From: an uncultured Nioella sp.
GTDB lineage: Bacteria > Pseudomonadota > Alphaproteobacteria > Rhodobacterales > Rhodobacteraceae
NCBI GenBank assembly: GCA_947498125.1
Contig: CANMJH010000002.1
Span: 1,049,999-1,113,998 of the forward strand
Direction: 5' to 3'
DNA length: 64,000 bases
Below the pieces are notes generated by a model. That model searched no databases and had not been told where the DNA came from. It worked only from the letters and a program-made list of their open reading frames with translations. Position numbers and translations under genes: made by a program. This document shows, one piece after another, positions 17,220-26,748 of this stretch; within the stretch, counting starts at the first letter, position 1; every line of letters begins with the position of its first letter.

Positions 17220-17558
17220 CTAACTTTCTTCGTAGATCTTTACTGGGCGTTCCCACTGAATCAAAACGGCGCATCCTGTGTGAGACCAAACCGAGTGCTC
17301 ACTGCCTTCGGGGTTGAGCACTAAGCTTCCTTTCGGGTAGTTGCCGTTTTCGTCACATTGGATTCCGTCAAGGACAAGGATCGTCTCAAGGCCGGTGTGA
17401 AGATGCTTGGGAACTGAGGCGCCAGCGGCATAGCGCAAGATCGCCAGTGCCGGCTGACCTTTCCAAATGTGATGGATTTCGACGCCCTCCCGGAAAGGCT
17501 CAAAAGGCAGGTCGCGCCAGGTTTCCATCAGGTTGAGGCAGGATTTAGGGCTTTCCAT
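17220..17558 (-). CDS. ChrR-like cupin protein
   Basis: 112 residues forming a single cupin. Metal-type residues are seen in [23 protein letters not shown] (His in KHLH, Glu in GLE) and the second motif [18 protein letters not shown]. This matches the anti-ECF-sigma/ChrR-like cupin group. GAGG sits 6 bases before the ATG at 17558, giving a 14-bp overlap with the hydrolase gene upstream. Role in the ureide pathway unknown: a metal-dependent enzyme of an intermediate, or a sensor, are both possible. Confidence 0.75.
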   Translation of the reverse strand: MESPKSCLNLMETWRDLPFEPFREGVEIHHIWKGQPALAILRYAAGASVPKHLHTGLETILVLDGIQCDENGNYPKGSLVLNPEGSEHSVWSHTGCAVLIQWERPVKIYEES

Positions 17559-18219
17559 TGAGTGCCTCGAAAAGTTGCGAATAGGTTGACGTCCAGCCCA
17601 CAATCCCACCTTGGGCGCGGATCATCGCAAGGGTCGCTGCTTTGAATTCTGGAAAGTAGCTTTCAGTGGCATCTTCAACCAACAGACTGTCAAAGCCGCG
17701 GTCGTTTGCCTCTCGCATCGTCGTTTGCACGCAAACTTCCGTTGTGACGCCTGCAAAAATCAATGTCCGGACATTCAGACGCGAAAGATGCGTGCCTAAA
17801 TCGGTGGCGTAGAACGCGCCTTTTCCAGGTTTATCGATGACGATTTCGCCGTTTAACGGCGACAATTCTGGAATGATGTCCGCGCCGGGTTCGCCTGCAA
17901 TCAATATGCGGCCCATCGGGCCGGGGTCGCCAATACGCAAACTGGGTGCGCCGCGATTTCGTTTCGAGCTGGGTAAGTCAGACAGGTCCGGTTGGTGGCA
18001 TTCGCGCGTGTGAATGATCGGAAGGTTATGGTCGCGGAAAAGCTCGATCAATGCCGCAGTGGTCGGGACAATCGCTTGCAATAGCGACACGTCATTCCCA
18101 AGCGTTTCGCCAAAGCCGCCGGGTTCAACAAAGTCACGCTGCATATCAATCACGATCAATGCGGTCGTTGTCGGATCGAACTCAAGCGCAAAGGGTAGGG
18201 CTGCTGATACCGTCGCCAT
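17545..18219 (-). CDS. Isochorismatase-like cysteine hydrolase, possible triuret hydrolase
   Basis: 224 residues with the isochorismatase-like hydrolase triad Asp25 (VIDMQRDF), Lys130 (IDKPGKGAF) and Cys163 (TTEVCVQTT), plus Gln203 in RAQGG, at positions matching those of biuret hydrolase. It is a paralogue of the hydrolase two genes upstream but clearly diverged, especially at the N-terminus. Triuret hydrolase (TrtA) is a known paralogue of biuret hydrolase that makes carboxybiuret, which decays to biuret; with biuret and allophanate hydrolases next door this assignment is attractive but unproven. A second biuret hydrolase or a hydrolase for another ureide are alternatives. Its ATG shares one base with the ATPase stop. 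Confidence 0.75.
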   Translation of the reverse strand: MATVSAALPFALEFDPTTTALIVIDMQRDFVEPGGFGETLGNDVSLLQAIVPTTAALIELFRDHNLPIIHTRECHQPDLSDLPSSKRNRGAPSLRIGDPGPMGRILIAGEPGADIIPELSPLNGEIVIDKPGKGAFYATDLGTHLSRLNVRTLIFAGVTTEVCVQTTMREANDRGFDSLLVEDATESYFPEFKAATLAMIRAQGGIVGWTSTYSQLFEALNGKP

Positions 18220-19748
18220 CAGTTATGCCCACCCATATATTGGCCAATTTGCGCAATATCAGCGGCTTCAACTGACGTTTCAAAGGCAATCGCGCCTTCC
18301 GACATAACAAGGATGCGGTCGGCCAGCTCCATGATTTCATCAAGATCTTCGGACATCAGCAACACTGCTGCGCCCTTATTTCGCGCCGCAATAATCCGTG
18401 CGCGAATTTCGGACACGGCTGAAAAATCTAACCCAAAACAGGGGTTCGAAATGATCAGAAGATCCACATCACCTGTCAGTTCGCGGGCCAGCACGGCGCG
18501 TTGAACATTGCCGCCTGAAAGCGCTTGGATTGGGCTGTCCAATGACGTCGTTTTGACTTTGAAGGCAGCTATCAGATCACTTGCGCGCTGCCGCATCTCA
18601 CGGCCGGAAAGCCAGAACCGTGTGCCGGTTCCATTCATGTCGAAGGTCCGAAAAGAGATGTTTTCGGCCACCGACATCTTAGGCGCGCAGGCATTTTGCA
18701 GAGGTTCTTCAGGAAGATAGCGCACAGATGACTTACGCGCATCTGCGCGGGTCGCGGCGTAAGGCGCGTCTTTGACTGAAATCTCACCACTACGGCAGGG
18801 GCGCTGACCGGTCAGAATCTCCATGAATTCCATCTGGCCATTTCCGGAGATTCCGGCGATGCCAACGATTTCGCCCGCATGGACCTGCAAAGTATCAATC
18901 GCGATGTCCTTTAGGCCCGAGCGATCATGCGCCTTTATGCCAGACATCGACAAGACTGGGCCGCCGCGTGTTCCGGATCGGGGCGCGGGTTCTGCAAGCT
19001 TTGCATCCCCCATCATCAATGCCGCCATATCCGAATGCGATAAATCGCTGACTTTTCCGCCGCCTACCAGTTTTCCCCGCCGCAAGACCGATACATCATC
19101 TGCATAGGCCGTCACTTCGCGAAACTTGTGCGTAATCATAAGTACCGAGATTTCGCCAGCTTCGCAGAGTTGCCGAACATGGCCCAACACCTCATCCGCT
19201 TCATCCGGGGTCAGAACTGATGTCGGCTCATCAAGGATCAAAAAGCGGCGACCAAGGTAGAGCTGTTTCAAGATCTCAAGCTTTTGCTTTTCTCCAGCGG
19301 CCAAGGCGCGCACGGGCTGATCCATTGGAACTTGAAAGGGCATACGAGCCATGAAGGCATCCAATGCTGCGCGTTCTTTTGACCAATCAATAATACCAGG
19401 AACGTTTTCGCGGCTGATAACAAGGTTTTCAGCGGCGGTCAGAGACGGAACCAATGTAAAATGCTGATAAACCATGCCCAGCCCCAAGGCGTGCGCCGCT
19501 TTGGGATCGGGGACTCTGGCCTCATGCCCATCAACCAGCATTTCGCCACTGGTGGCGGCATAGAACCCCATCATGCATTTCACGAGAGTGGATTTACCCG
19601 CGCCGTTCTCGCCTAACAGCGCATGAAACGTGCCTGGATCGATACGAATTGAAACGTCATCCAGCGCTGTGAAGGCCCCAAAACGCATCGTCATGTGCAG
19701 AGTTTCCACACCAATTGCGCCAGCATCGGTATGCCCCGGACTGCTCAT
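18219..19748 (-). CDS. ABC transporter ATP-binding protein, duplicated (BMP/nucleoside type)
   Basis: 509 residues with two ATPase domains. The first has Walker [10 protein letters not shown] (~50-58), a degenerate signature LAAGEKQ and Walker [12 protein letters not shown]. The second has a degraded P-loop GISGNGQME but a good signature [14 protein letters not shown] and an altered Walker B ([12 protein letters not shown]). This asymmetry is normal for the BmpA/NupB-RbsA class importing nucleosides and related solutes. It overlaps the biuret-hydrolase-like gene by four bases and the next gene by one. It energises the two permeases encoded upstream. Confidence 0.9.
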   Translation of the reverse strand: MSSPGHTDAGAIGVETLHMTMRFGAFTALDDVSIRIDPGTFHALLGENGAGKSTLVKCMMGFYAATSGEMLVDGHEARVPDPKAAHALGLGMVYQHFTLVPSLTAAENLVISRENVPGIIDWSKERAALDAFMARMPFQVPMDQPVRALAAGEKQKLEILKQLYLGRRFLILDEPTSVLTPDEADEVLGHVRQLCEAGEISVLMITHKFREVTAYADDVSVLRRGKLVGGGKVSDLSHSDMAALMMGDAKLAEPAPRSGTRGGPVLSMSGIKAHDRSGLKDIAIDTLQVHAGEIVGIAGISGNGQMEFMEILTGQRPCRSGEISVKDAPYAATRADARKSSVRYLPEEPLQNACAPKMSVAENISFRTFDMNGTGTRFWLSGREMRQRASDLIAAFKVKTTSLDSPIQALSGGNVQRAVLARELTGDVDLLIISNPCFGLDFSAVSEIRARIIAARNKGAAVLLMSEDLDEIMELADRILVMSEGAIAFETSVEAADIAQIGQYMGGHN

Positions 19749-20437
19749 GGCAGCACTTTCAACAAGGTGGCACTGTCACTGACGGCGCCAAACACGCCGC
19801 CTTGCATCGTAACCATTTTTAGCGCCGCATCATGATTTCCCTGATCTGTCGCTCCACAGCAGTCGCCAAGGATAAGGCATTCGAACCCACGATCATTGGC
19901 TTCGCGCATTGTCGTTGAAACACAGACATCTGTGGTGATGCCGGTCAGAATGAGATTCTCGATACCTCGGGTGCGCAGGATCAACTCAAGATCGGTTGCG
20001 CAAAAGCTGCCTTTGCCGGGCTTGTCGATGATTGGTTCGCCGGGTAGCGGGTACAGTTCTTGAATAATGTCCCAACCGGGCTCTCCGCGCACAAGAATCT
20101 TCCCACATGGGCCGTCATCCCCAATTCCCGCTCCCATTTGGCGCGACCGCCAGCGTTTATTGGCGGGAAGGTCGGCAAGGTCGGGGCGATGGCCTTCGCG
20201 GGTGTGGATGATGTGATAGCCCTTCTCGCGCATTGCCGTCAGAACCGATTTGATGGGCTTGATTGGCGCGCGTGTCATCGACAAATCATACCCCATCTTG
20301 TCGACATACCCACCGACCCCGCAGAAATCCGTCTGCATGTCGATGATGATCAGCGCCGTGTTTTCAGGGCGAAGGTCCCCGTTATAAGGCCAAGGATAGG
20401 GATCAGAGGAAACCGTGGTCATTGGTAGATCTTTCAT
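19745..20437 (-). CDS. biuH: Biuret amidohydrolase
   Basis: 230 residues, isochorismatase-like cysteine hydrolase. Triad: Asp33 ([10 protein letters not shown]), Lys139 (IDKPGKGSF) and Cys172 (TTDVCVSTT), with Gln212 in MQGGVFG. I recall the rhizobial biuret hydrolase residues as Asp36, Lys142, Cys175 and Gln215; a constant offset of 3 fits all four. DPYPWPYNG near the N-terminus also matches that enzyme as I remember it. Reaction: biuret to allophanate and NH3, feeding the allophanate hydrolase of the same operon. AGGAG is 7 bases before the ATG. A ureidoacrylate amidohydrolase (RutB) is the main alternative, but no other rut gene is present. Confidence 0.82.
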   Translation of the reverse strand: MKDLPMTTVSSDPYPWPYNGDLRPENTALIIIDMQTDFCGVGGYVDKMGYDLSMTRAPIKPIKSVLTAMREKGYHIIHTREGHRPDLADLPANKRWRSRQMGAGIGDDGPCGKILVRGEPGWDIIQELYPLPGEPIIDKPGKGSFCATDLELILRTRGIENLILTGITTDVCVSTTMREANDRGFECLILGDCCGATDQGNHDAALKMVTMQGGVFGAVSDSATLLKVLP

Positions 20438-20447
20438 AATCAGGCTC

Positions 20448-21368
20448 CTATTTCGTGATGCTCAATTCACCCGGTGCCCCGGTTAGGGCGCGCGTGGTCG
20501 ATGAGGTTGCAATCAAGACTCCAAGCGTCAGGATGTAAGGGGCTGCAAAAAACAGGTGATACCCTTGCGAGAACCCTGCGGATTGGAGGGACGGCCCAAG
20601 GGCCCCTGCGCCACCAAAGAGCAAAGCCGCGCCAAAGCAGGCGACCGGATTCCAACGCGCAAAAATAACGAGGGCGACCGCCATCAGGCCTTGGCCTGAA
20701 GAGATGCCCTCGTTCCAGCTGCCGGGGTAAAACAGCGAAAGATAGGCGCCGCCGATCCCGGCAAAGGCTCCTCCAGCCATTGTCGCAAATGTGCGAATGA
20801 CATTTGGGCGCAATCCCATAGCGCGCGCCGCGTCTGTACTGTCGCCCACAACCCTGATCACCAATCCAACGCGGGTTGATTTGAACATCCACCACATGGC
20901 AAAGGCCGCCACTGCGCCAATTAAGAACAGCACGTTCACATTCAAAGCCGCCTGTAGTTGGGGGATATTAGACCACCATCCAAAAGGAATTGCAGGCAGG
21001 TCTGGAGCCACAGGTTGCACGTAATTCTTACCGAAATAAAACGCCAAACCAGTACCAAGGATCATCATGGCAATGCCAATCGCAATGTCGTTCACGCGCG
21101 GCATTGAGCAGATCAAACCGTGGATTAACCCGAAGATGGATCCTGCAAGTGCAGCCGCCAAAACGCCCAACCATGCGGACCCGGTCAGGTATGCCGCCGC
21201 ATAGCCCACCATTGCGCCGATAACCAAAGTGCCTTCTAAGCCGAGGTTTATCCGGCCCGAGCGTTCCGTCAGAACTTCACCCAGTGAGACAAACAAAAAC
21301 GGGGTTGAAACGCGGATCGCTCCGCCAAGGACGGCAATCGGGATAGTCCAGATTCCAAGCTCGTTCAT
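20448..21368 (-). CDS. ABC transporter permease (BMP/nucleoside type)
   Basis: 306 residues from the ATG at 21368, which overlaps the previous stop (ATGA) and has GGAAAAG upstream; an ATG at 21380 is a weaker alternative. About nine membrane segments, with the family motif [25 protein letters not shown] and, in the cytoplasmic loop, [16 protein letters not shown]. It belongs to the BPD_transp_2 class that pairs with BMP-family binding proteins. One of the two channel subunits for the predicted ureide importer. Confidence 0.9.
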   Translation of the reverse strand: MNELGIWTIPIAVLGGAIRVSTPFLFVSLGEVLTERSGRINLGLEGTLVIGAMVGYAAAYLTGSAWLGVLAAALAGSIFGLIHGLICSMPRVNDIAIGIAMMILGTGLAFYFGKNYVQPVAPDLPAIPFGWWSNIPQLQAALNVNVLFLIGAVAAFAMWWMFKSTRVGLVIRVVGDSTDAARAMGLRPNVIRTFATMAGGAFAGIGGAYLSLFYPGSWNEGISSGQGLMAVALVIFARWNPVACFGAALLFGGAGALGPSLQSAGFSQGYHLFFAAPYILTLGVLIATSSTTRALTGAPGELSITK

Positions 21369-22474
21369 GCGCTTTTCCAACGTTCTGGGGCAAAGATCTT
21401 GAAGCGGCCATAGGCCGTGTCACTCAAGAGAATTGCGATAAAGACCATGCCTTGCAGGACCAACATCGTGGCATCGGGCAGATCCATCCGACGTTGAATT
21501 AGACCTGATGAGGCTTCAAACCCGGCAAGTAAGATTGCAACCGGGATGATCGCCAGCGCGTTGTGGCGCGCCAGAAAGGCGATCAGAATGCCGGTGTAGC
21601 CAAACCCTGCAGCAAGCGAGGAATTGGCCGAGCCATGCACGGCTGTAACCTCAAAAAAGCCTGCCAAACCGGCAAACGCACCCCCAAGGGCGGTAAACCC
21701 AAGGATCAAGCGACCAACCGGCAGACCCTGCACTTGCGCGGCGCGGATGTTTCCACCAGTAATCCGGGCTGCAAAGCCCCATGTTGTCCGCTCAATCAGA
21801 ACCCAGGTCAGGACACAGCAAACAAGGCCTGCCGCGAGTCCCCAATGGACGTTCCATCCCGGAATATCGCCAATCCTAAGCCCGTCGGTCAAACCAAGTG
21901 TGGAGGGTTTGTTGGGATTAGATGGATCGCGAAGCGGCCCTTCTACCAAATGGTTCATCACTGCAATTGCAATATAGGCCATAAGCAGGCTGGCGATCGT
22001 TTCGTTGACGCCGCGATAATAGCGCATCGCGCCAACCAATCCGATCCAAAGGCCGCCAACGACCACCCCGGCAAGGGCCATCAAAGGCAAGGCGACATAG
22101 CCGGAGGAGCCAAGCATAACTGCACCCAATGCGCCCGTGGCAACTCCGCCCAGTACAATCGCGCCCTCACCGCCGATGACGACAAGCCCAAGACGCGCAG
22201 GCAGCGCAACACAGAGGCCAGCAAACAGCAGCGGTGCAGTGCGGGAGAGGGTGTTTTGCCACGAAAAACTTGTGCCAAACCCGGCCCGGTAAACAAGCGA
22301 GAAGAACTCAGTCGGAGATTTCCCCTGTAATAACAAAAAGATGCTAAAGATGGCGAACCCGGCCAAAAGGGCGGCCAGGGGTATGACCAGTACCTCTGCC
22401 CGCCTCGCAACTGGGGCGAGCCACTCCTTCGGAGAGGCCGCCATTTTGCCAGTAAGTTCTGTTTGACCGCTCAC
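21365..22474 (-). CDS. ABC transporter permease (BMP/nucleoside type)
   Basis: 369 residues when started at the GTG at 22474, which has GGAGG 7 bases upstream and begins 17 bases after the binding-protein stop; a longer reading from 22561 would intrude into that gene. Eight to ten membrane helices, with LGLVVIGGEGAIVLGGVATGAL and RYYRGVNETIASLLMAYIA typical of BMP-type permeases. It forms the channel with the following gene product. Confidence 0.9.
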   Translation of the reverse strand: MSGQTELTGKMAASPKEWLAPVARRAEVLVIPLAALLAGFAIFSIFLLLQGKSPTEFFSLVYRAGFGTSFSWQNTLSRTAPLLFAGLCVALPARLGLVVIGGEGAIVLGGVATGALGAVMLGSSGYVALPLMALAGVVVGGLWIGLVGAMRYYRGVNETIASLLMAYIAIAVMNHLVEGPLRDPSNPNKPSTLGLTDGLRIGDIPGWNVHWGLAAGLVCCVLTWVLIERTTWGFAARITGGNIRAAQVQGLPVGRLILGFTALGGAFAGLAGFFEVTAVHGSANSSLAAGFGYTGILIAFLARHNALAIIPVAILLAGFEASSGLIQRRMDLPDATMLVLQGMVFIAILLSDTAYGRFKIFAPERWKSA

Positions 22475-22490
22475 GCCAGCGCCTCCGGGT

Positions 22491-23615
22491 TTACGACGTC
22501 GACCCAATGACACCTTCGACAAGGTAATCCATGCTCTCCAGCGCGATGTCAGTTTCGACAAGCGCTTCGCCGGCGCTCAAGATTTCGGTGCCGGTGTTGC
22601 TCATTAACGGGCCGCGAATTGCAGCAAAGCCACCGGCCAAAATCTCGGCCTTCGTCGCCTCAAACTGGGCGCGCGATGCGTCTGATACTGCTGGGCCAAG
22701 CGGGCTCATTTTGATGAAGTCTTCGGACAATCCGCCGCGAACGAAGTTGGGGATTGAACCGCCATCCATCGCCGTTTGCACCATGCTGGTATAGACATTC
22801 GCCCAATTCCATTCGGCCCCTGTCAAATACAATTCTGGTGCCAAGGATGTCTGATCCGCGTGGTAGCCGCAAACATATGATCCGCGTCCAGCGGCGGTTT
22901 CGATGACGACCTTCGGACCGTCAACATGGCACGTGATGACATCACAGCCTGCATCGGCCAGCGCATTGGTGGCCTCAGCTTCTCGCACTGCATTTGACCA
23001 CGACCCGGTGAAAATGACTTGGCAAGTAATCTCGGGGTCAACTTGACGCGCACCCAAAAGGAAAGAGTTGATGTTCAGCAAGACCTGAGGGATCGGGATT
23101 GCCGCAACAAACCCAAGCTTTTTAGACGTGGTGGCATGGCCCGCGGTGATCCCGTTTAGATACTGCCCCATGCCGATATATCCGAAATAGGACCCGACAT
23201 TCATCGGATGCAAATCCGCTGACCAAAGCCCGGCAGCATGTTGGAACCGAACATCAGGATAATTGGGGGCGACTTCCAAGATATGCGGGTCGAAATAGCC
23301 AAAGGACGTTGGGAAGATCAAAGAAGCGCCATCAAAATTGATCATGGATTCCATTGCGTTTTGGACGTCAACGGTTTCGGCAACGTTCTCTTCTTCTACA
23401 ACAGTGACCCCATCCATCATCGCAACGGCAGCTGCGCCTTCTGCATGTGCTTGGTTGTAGCCAAAATCGTCGCGGGGGCCGACATAAATGAAGCCGACCG
23501 TGAGCCCGTGTCCGTCCGCTTGCGCCTGAAAAGGTAAAGTACCAAGCGAAGCGGCGCCAACAGCGGCGGCAGTACCATTCAGAAAACCACGGCGAGAAAG
23601 AGGTTTCATAGGCAT
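22491..23615 (-). CDS. BMP family ABC transporter substrate-binding protein
   Basis: 374 residues with a Tat-type signal (SRRGFLNGTAAAVG, cleavage near QAQA at about residue 33), so it is probably exported folded to the periplasm. The mature part is a basic-membrane-protein/Med-type binding fold: LTVGFIYVGPRDDFGYNQAHAEGA, IFPTSFGYFDPHILEVAPNYPDVRF, GFVAAIPIPQVL. AGGAG lies 9 bases before the ATG. BMP proteins usually bind nucleosides or purines; linkage to biuret and allophanate hydrolases suggests a ureide ligand here. First gene of the operon, divergent from a LysR regulator. Confidence 0.9.
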   Translation of the reverse strand: MPMKPLSRRGFLNGTAAAVGAASLGTLPFQAQADGHGLTVGFIYVGPRDDFGYNQAHAEGAAAVAMMDGVTVVEEENVAETVDVQNAMESMINFDGASLIFPTSFGYFDPHILEVAPNYPDVRFQHAAGLWSADLHPMNVGSYFGYIGMGQYLNGITAGHATTSKKLGFVAAIPIPQVLLNINSFLLGARQVDPEITCQVIFTGSWSNAVREAEATNALADAGCDVITCHVDGPKVVIETAAGRGSYVCGYHADQTSLAPELYLTGAEWNWANVYTSMVQTAMDGGSIPNFVRGGLSEDFIKMSPLGPAVSDASRAQFEATKAEILAGGFAAIRGPLMSNTGTEILSAGEALVETDIALESMDYLVEGVIGSTS

Positions 23616-23728
23616 TCGGGAGTTCTCCTAAGTAGTCGGGGGCCGCTTTGACCAAAAGGGAAATGCGGTCACAGATGAATCTTAATGAGATGATTGACCT
23701 TTAACCCTGTGTTTACGACTGCTAAGTT

Positions 23729-23745
23729 TGCATCAAACCGATGCA
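23729..23745. promoter_or_regulatory. Candidate LysR operator for the ureide operon
   Basis: TGCATC and GATGCA form a perfect 6-bp inverted repeat around AAACC, fitting the LysR T-N11-A rule. It lies 27 bp before the LysR start and 114 bp before the divergent binding-protein start. Confidence 0.6.
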
Positions 23746-23771
23746 TTTTTTGCAGCAGTCGAAAGGGTGTC

Positions 23772-24683
23772 ATGCCTGAGCTTGTCCCGCTGAGATACAT
23801 TGAGGTGATCGCCAAGGCAGGATCGATCCGAAAGGCAGCTGACACTTTGGCCATAACGTCGACCGCACTCAATCGGCGGGTTTTGGCGTTGGAGGAGGAG
23901 TTCGGCGTTCCCATCTTCGAGCGATTGCCCCGCGGTGTCCGCCTTTCGATCGCTGGCGAATTGCTGGTGCAGCATATTCGATCGCAACGCTCGGATGTTG
24001 CCAAGCTGCAAAGCAGGATTTCAGACCTTAAGGGTGAAAGGCGCGGCCATGTCTCGATCGCTTGCAGTCAAGCCCTTTTGCCGTATTTCATGCCCGCAGA
24101 AATTGCCAAATACCGTAAACAGCATAAGGCGGTAACATTTGGCGTTTATGTGCGCGACAGAGCTGCTGCTGAACAGGCGCTCGTTGATTTCTCGGCAGAT
24201 GTCGCGCTGGTGTTCGAGCCTGTTCGGCTTCGCGATGTTCAGGTCTTGGCGTCATTTCCGCAAACCGTTTGCGCGGTCATGAACGAAAATCACCCCTTAG
24301 CCGGACAAGAAAAGGTGCGCTTGGGAGACTTGTCTCAATACCCCGTAGGTCTGCCCACCAGCCCGTTTGGAGTGCGTCAGTTGATTGATCATGCGGTCAT
24401 GCGATCATCAGTTGGGCTGAATGTCGCGGTAGAGTCCGACAATTTCCAATTTTTGTTGCACTACCCGTCGCATGACGACCTTATCACCTTTCAAATTCCC
24501 ATCGGCTTGCCGACGGCAATGGAAATGAAGGGGGTGGTGCGCCGTCCGCTTGATGCACGCGATATCCCTCATGGTCTGCTGTATTTGTGCCAACTCAAGA
24601 ACCGAACCCTACCTGTTGCTGCTGCAAAATTTGCCGTTCAGCTTGAGCGCTCTCTGGTTCGGCAATTGTCTGTACCTGATTGA
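23772..24683 (+). CDS. LysR family transcriptional regulator of the ureide operon
   Basis: 303 residues from the ATG at 23772, with GAAAGG 6 bases upstream. The winged helix covers about residues 3-62 (LRYIEVIAKAGSIRKAADTL, EEEFGVPIFERLPRGVRLS), followed by a LysR substrate domain (GHVSIACSQALLPYFMP). Its position, divergent from the BMP-transporter and hydrolase operon with a dyad between, makes it the likely ureide- or nitrogen-responsive activator of that operon. Confidence 0.88.
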   Translation: MPELVPLRYIEVIAKAGSIRKAADTLAITSTALNRRVLALEEEFGVPIFERLPRGVRLSIAGELLVQHIRSQRSDVAKLQSRISDLKGERRGHVSIACSQALLPYFMPAEIAKYRKQHKAVTFGVYVRDRAAAEQALVDFSADVALVFEPVRLRDVQVLASFPQTVCAVMNENHPLAGQEKVRLGDLSQYPVGLPTSPFGVRQLIDHAVMRSSVGLNVAVESDNFQFLLHYPSHDDLITFQIPIGLPTAMEMKGVVRRPLDARDIPHGLLYLCQLKNRTLPVAAAKFAVQLERSLVRQLSVPD

Positions 24684-24802
24684 TCGTCTCGGCCGTCCCG
24701 AATTGGCGTGAAAAAATCTGCTGAATTGTCCAGTGTAAACCACGAACCATCCCAGATGTTGTGTAAGCTGATCGGTCCGAGATTTACGGTTAGGGCGCGG
24801 CG

Positions 24803-26293
24803 TTAGGCTTTCGCTCTTTTTGCGCGCAGTGCTTTTATGATCGGCCAAAGGATCATGCCAAGTGTTGCAAGTGCCAGCACGGCTGAAATCGGGCGTGTAA
24901 TCAATTCGGATGCATCGCCCCGACTGATCAGCAATGCGCGCCGGACGCTTTGCTCAGCCATTGGACCAAGGATCATGCCAAGAATAATTGGCGCAAGCGG
25001 GACATTGACCTTTTCCAAGAAGTAGCCAGCAACACCAGCGGCAAACATGACCCACAGATCTACGGGGCGCCCATTGATAACATAGACGCCAACGCACATC
25101 AGAATAAGGATCGACGGGACAAGCAGAACGCCAGGTAGGCGTTGGATTTGGGCAAAGACCCGCGTCGCAGCAGCGCCGCCGACAAGGAAAATCAGGATCG
25201 AGGTCAACAGCATCTCGAACATGAAACCGCCGACAAGTTCGGGGTTGGAATGAAATAGGCGCGGGCCGGGCTGCAGCCCGTGGATCGTCAGCGCACTAAG
25301 CACCAGCGCTGCGACGACATTGCCGGGGATGCCAAGTGATAGGGCAGGAATCATCGATGCCGCGTTGTCTGCGTTATTTCCGCATTCCGCTGCGGCGATG
25401 CCTTGCGGGTTTCCCTTTCCAAAGCTGTCTGGATCATCCGAGGCATTTTTTGCAGCGTTATAACTTAGGAAGGCCGCGATGTTTCCTCCGGCGCCGGGCA
25501 GGATCCCGACCGAGACGCCAATCATCGAAGACCGAAACCAAGTTCCGAACATCGAGCGGATCTCTCCGGGTTTGAATGGAACTGCCAGCAGACGTAGTTG
25601 CGCCGCCGAAAGACCTTTAAGGTCGCATTTCTCGGCCAGTTGCAAAACCGGCGGCAAGGCATAAAGGCCTACCAAAACAACGATCAGATCAAGCCCGCCA
25701 AGCAGCCATGTCTGATCAAATGTATACCGGGCCTGACCTGACAGGCTGTCGATGCCCATCGTCCCAATCAAAAGACCAATCACGGCTGCGAGAATGCCCT
25801 TCACGGCATCGGTTCCGACCATCACGCCAACCGATGCCATGCCGAAAATCGCGATCCAGAAATACTCAGCAGGCCCAAAAAGCAATGTGACGCGGGCCAG
25901 CAGGGGACCAACCGTCATAAGGGCGATGGCACTGACAATGCCGCCAATGGCAGAAGACCAGCAGGCGATTTTGAGGGCTTTAGCAGCCTCGCCCCTTTCG
26001 GCCATCGGAAATCCGTCAAAGGTTGTGGCAATCGAGGCTGGCGTTCCCGGAATGCGCAACAAAATGGCAGGTATGGCCCCGCCATACATCGAGCCATTGT
26101 AAATGCCCGCCACCATGCCAAGCGCCACAAGCGGATCCATTGAATAGGTCAGCGGAAGCAATAGTGCGATGGCCATAACGGGGTTTAGTCCGGGCAAAGC
26201 GCCAATAAGGACACCCAAAAGCGTCGAACCCACCATGGCAAGGATTGGTCCGATCGCCATGATTCCACTGAGGGATGTTACGAAGAAATCCAT
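24803..26293 (-). CDS. tctA: Tripartite tricarboxylate transporter, large permease TctA
   Basis: 496 residues from the ATG at 26293, with GGAGGAGC 6 bases upstream inside the end of tctB. Around twelve hydrophobic segments and the family hallmark GALPGLNPVMAIALLLPLTY (about 33-52), plus NPQGIAAAECGNNADNAASM near 310 and SLGIPGN. TctA forms the Na+- or H+-coupled channel of a periplasmic-binding-protein-dependent secondary importer for carboxylates. Last gene of tctCBA; one base separates it from tctB. Confidence 0.93.
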   Translation of the reverse strand: MDFFVTSLSGIMAIGPILAMVGSTLLGVLIGALPGLNPVMAIALLLPLTYSMDPLVALGMVAGIYNGSMYGGAIPAILLRIPGTPASIATTFDGFPMAERGEAAKALKIACWSSAIGGIVSAIALMTVGPLLARVTLLFGPAEYFWIAIFGMASVGVMVGTDAVKGILAAVIGLLIGTMGIDSLSGQARYTFDQTWLLGGLDLIVVLVGLYALPPVLQLAEKCDLKGLSAAQLRLLAVPFKPGEIRSMFGTWFRSSMIGVSVGILPGAGGNIAAFLSYNAAKNASDDPDSFGKGNPQGIAAAECGNNADNAASMIPALSLGIPGNVVAALVLSALTIHGLQPGPRLFHSNPELVGGFMFEMLLTSILIFLVGGAAATRVFAQIQRLPGVLLVPSILILMCVGVYVINGRPVDLWVMFAAGVAGYFLEKVNVPLAPIILGMILGPMAEQSVRRALLISRGDASELITRPISAVLALATLGMILWPIIKALRAKRAKA

Positions 26294-26294
26294 T

Positions 26295-26747
26295 TTAGGC
26301 TCCTCCACCTGAGCCGAGCGTCAACCAGATTTCGCGCGGCAGGGGCTTTTCCAGAATGACCGAAAAAATCAACCAAACCATCATGACGAAGACTGCAGCC
26401 GAGACGACCGTGAAGATGGGACGACGAAACCCAAGTGCAATTGGAATACAGAGCATCAACAGTGCCGATGCCGTGTAGAACCCAAGGGGTACGACCAGCG
26501 CGACGTATGCCGCCCCTGCGATCAGGGCAATAATTAGATTGGCCTTCGCTGTTACCAGCGGCCTTTCTTCGTTTTGCGTAGCTATCGCGGCGCGCGCCGC
26601 GATAGTCGCTCCTAATAGGGCCAGCACAATTCCCAAAATCATGGGATACGTTCCGCCAGCGCCATTATAGCTGCTGGCCATCCAAGCTGCGCATCCGCCG
26701 ATGATGGCGAAGATCAACCCGAGCGTTATGTCCTGGCCGTTAACCAT
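26295..26747 (-). CDS. tctB: Tripartite tricarboxylate transporter, small membrane subunit TctB
   Basis: 150 residues with four hydrophobic segments (about 9-25, 32-50, 70-105 split in two, 115-135), the size and topology of TctB. It starts one base after the TctC stop. No long conserved motif exists in this family, so the call rests on topology and position between tctC and tctA. Confidence 0.85.
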   Translation of the reverse strand: MVNGQDITLGLIFAIIGGCAAWMASSYNGAGGTYPMILGIVLALLGATIAARAAIATQNEERPLVTAKANLIIALIAGAAYVALVVPLGFYTASALLMLCIPIALGFRRPIFTVVSAAVFVMMVWLIFSVILEKPLPREIWLTLGSGGGA

Positions 26748-26748
26748 T

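Noticed and set aside
19745..20437. RutB of the pyrimidine degradation pathway
   Set aside because: No rutA, rutC, rutD, rutE, rutF or rutG neighbour exists, while allophanate hydrolase is in the same operon.
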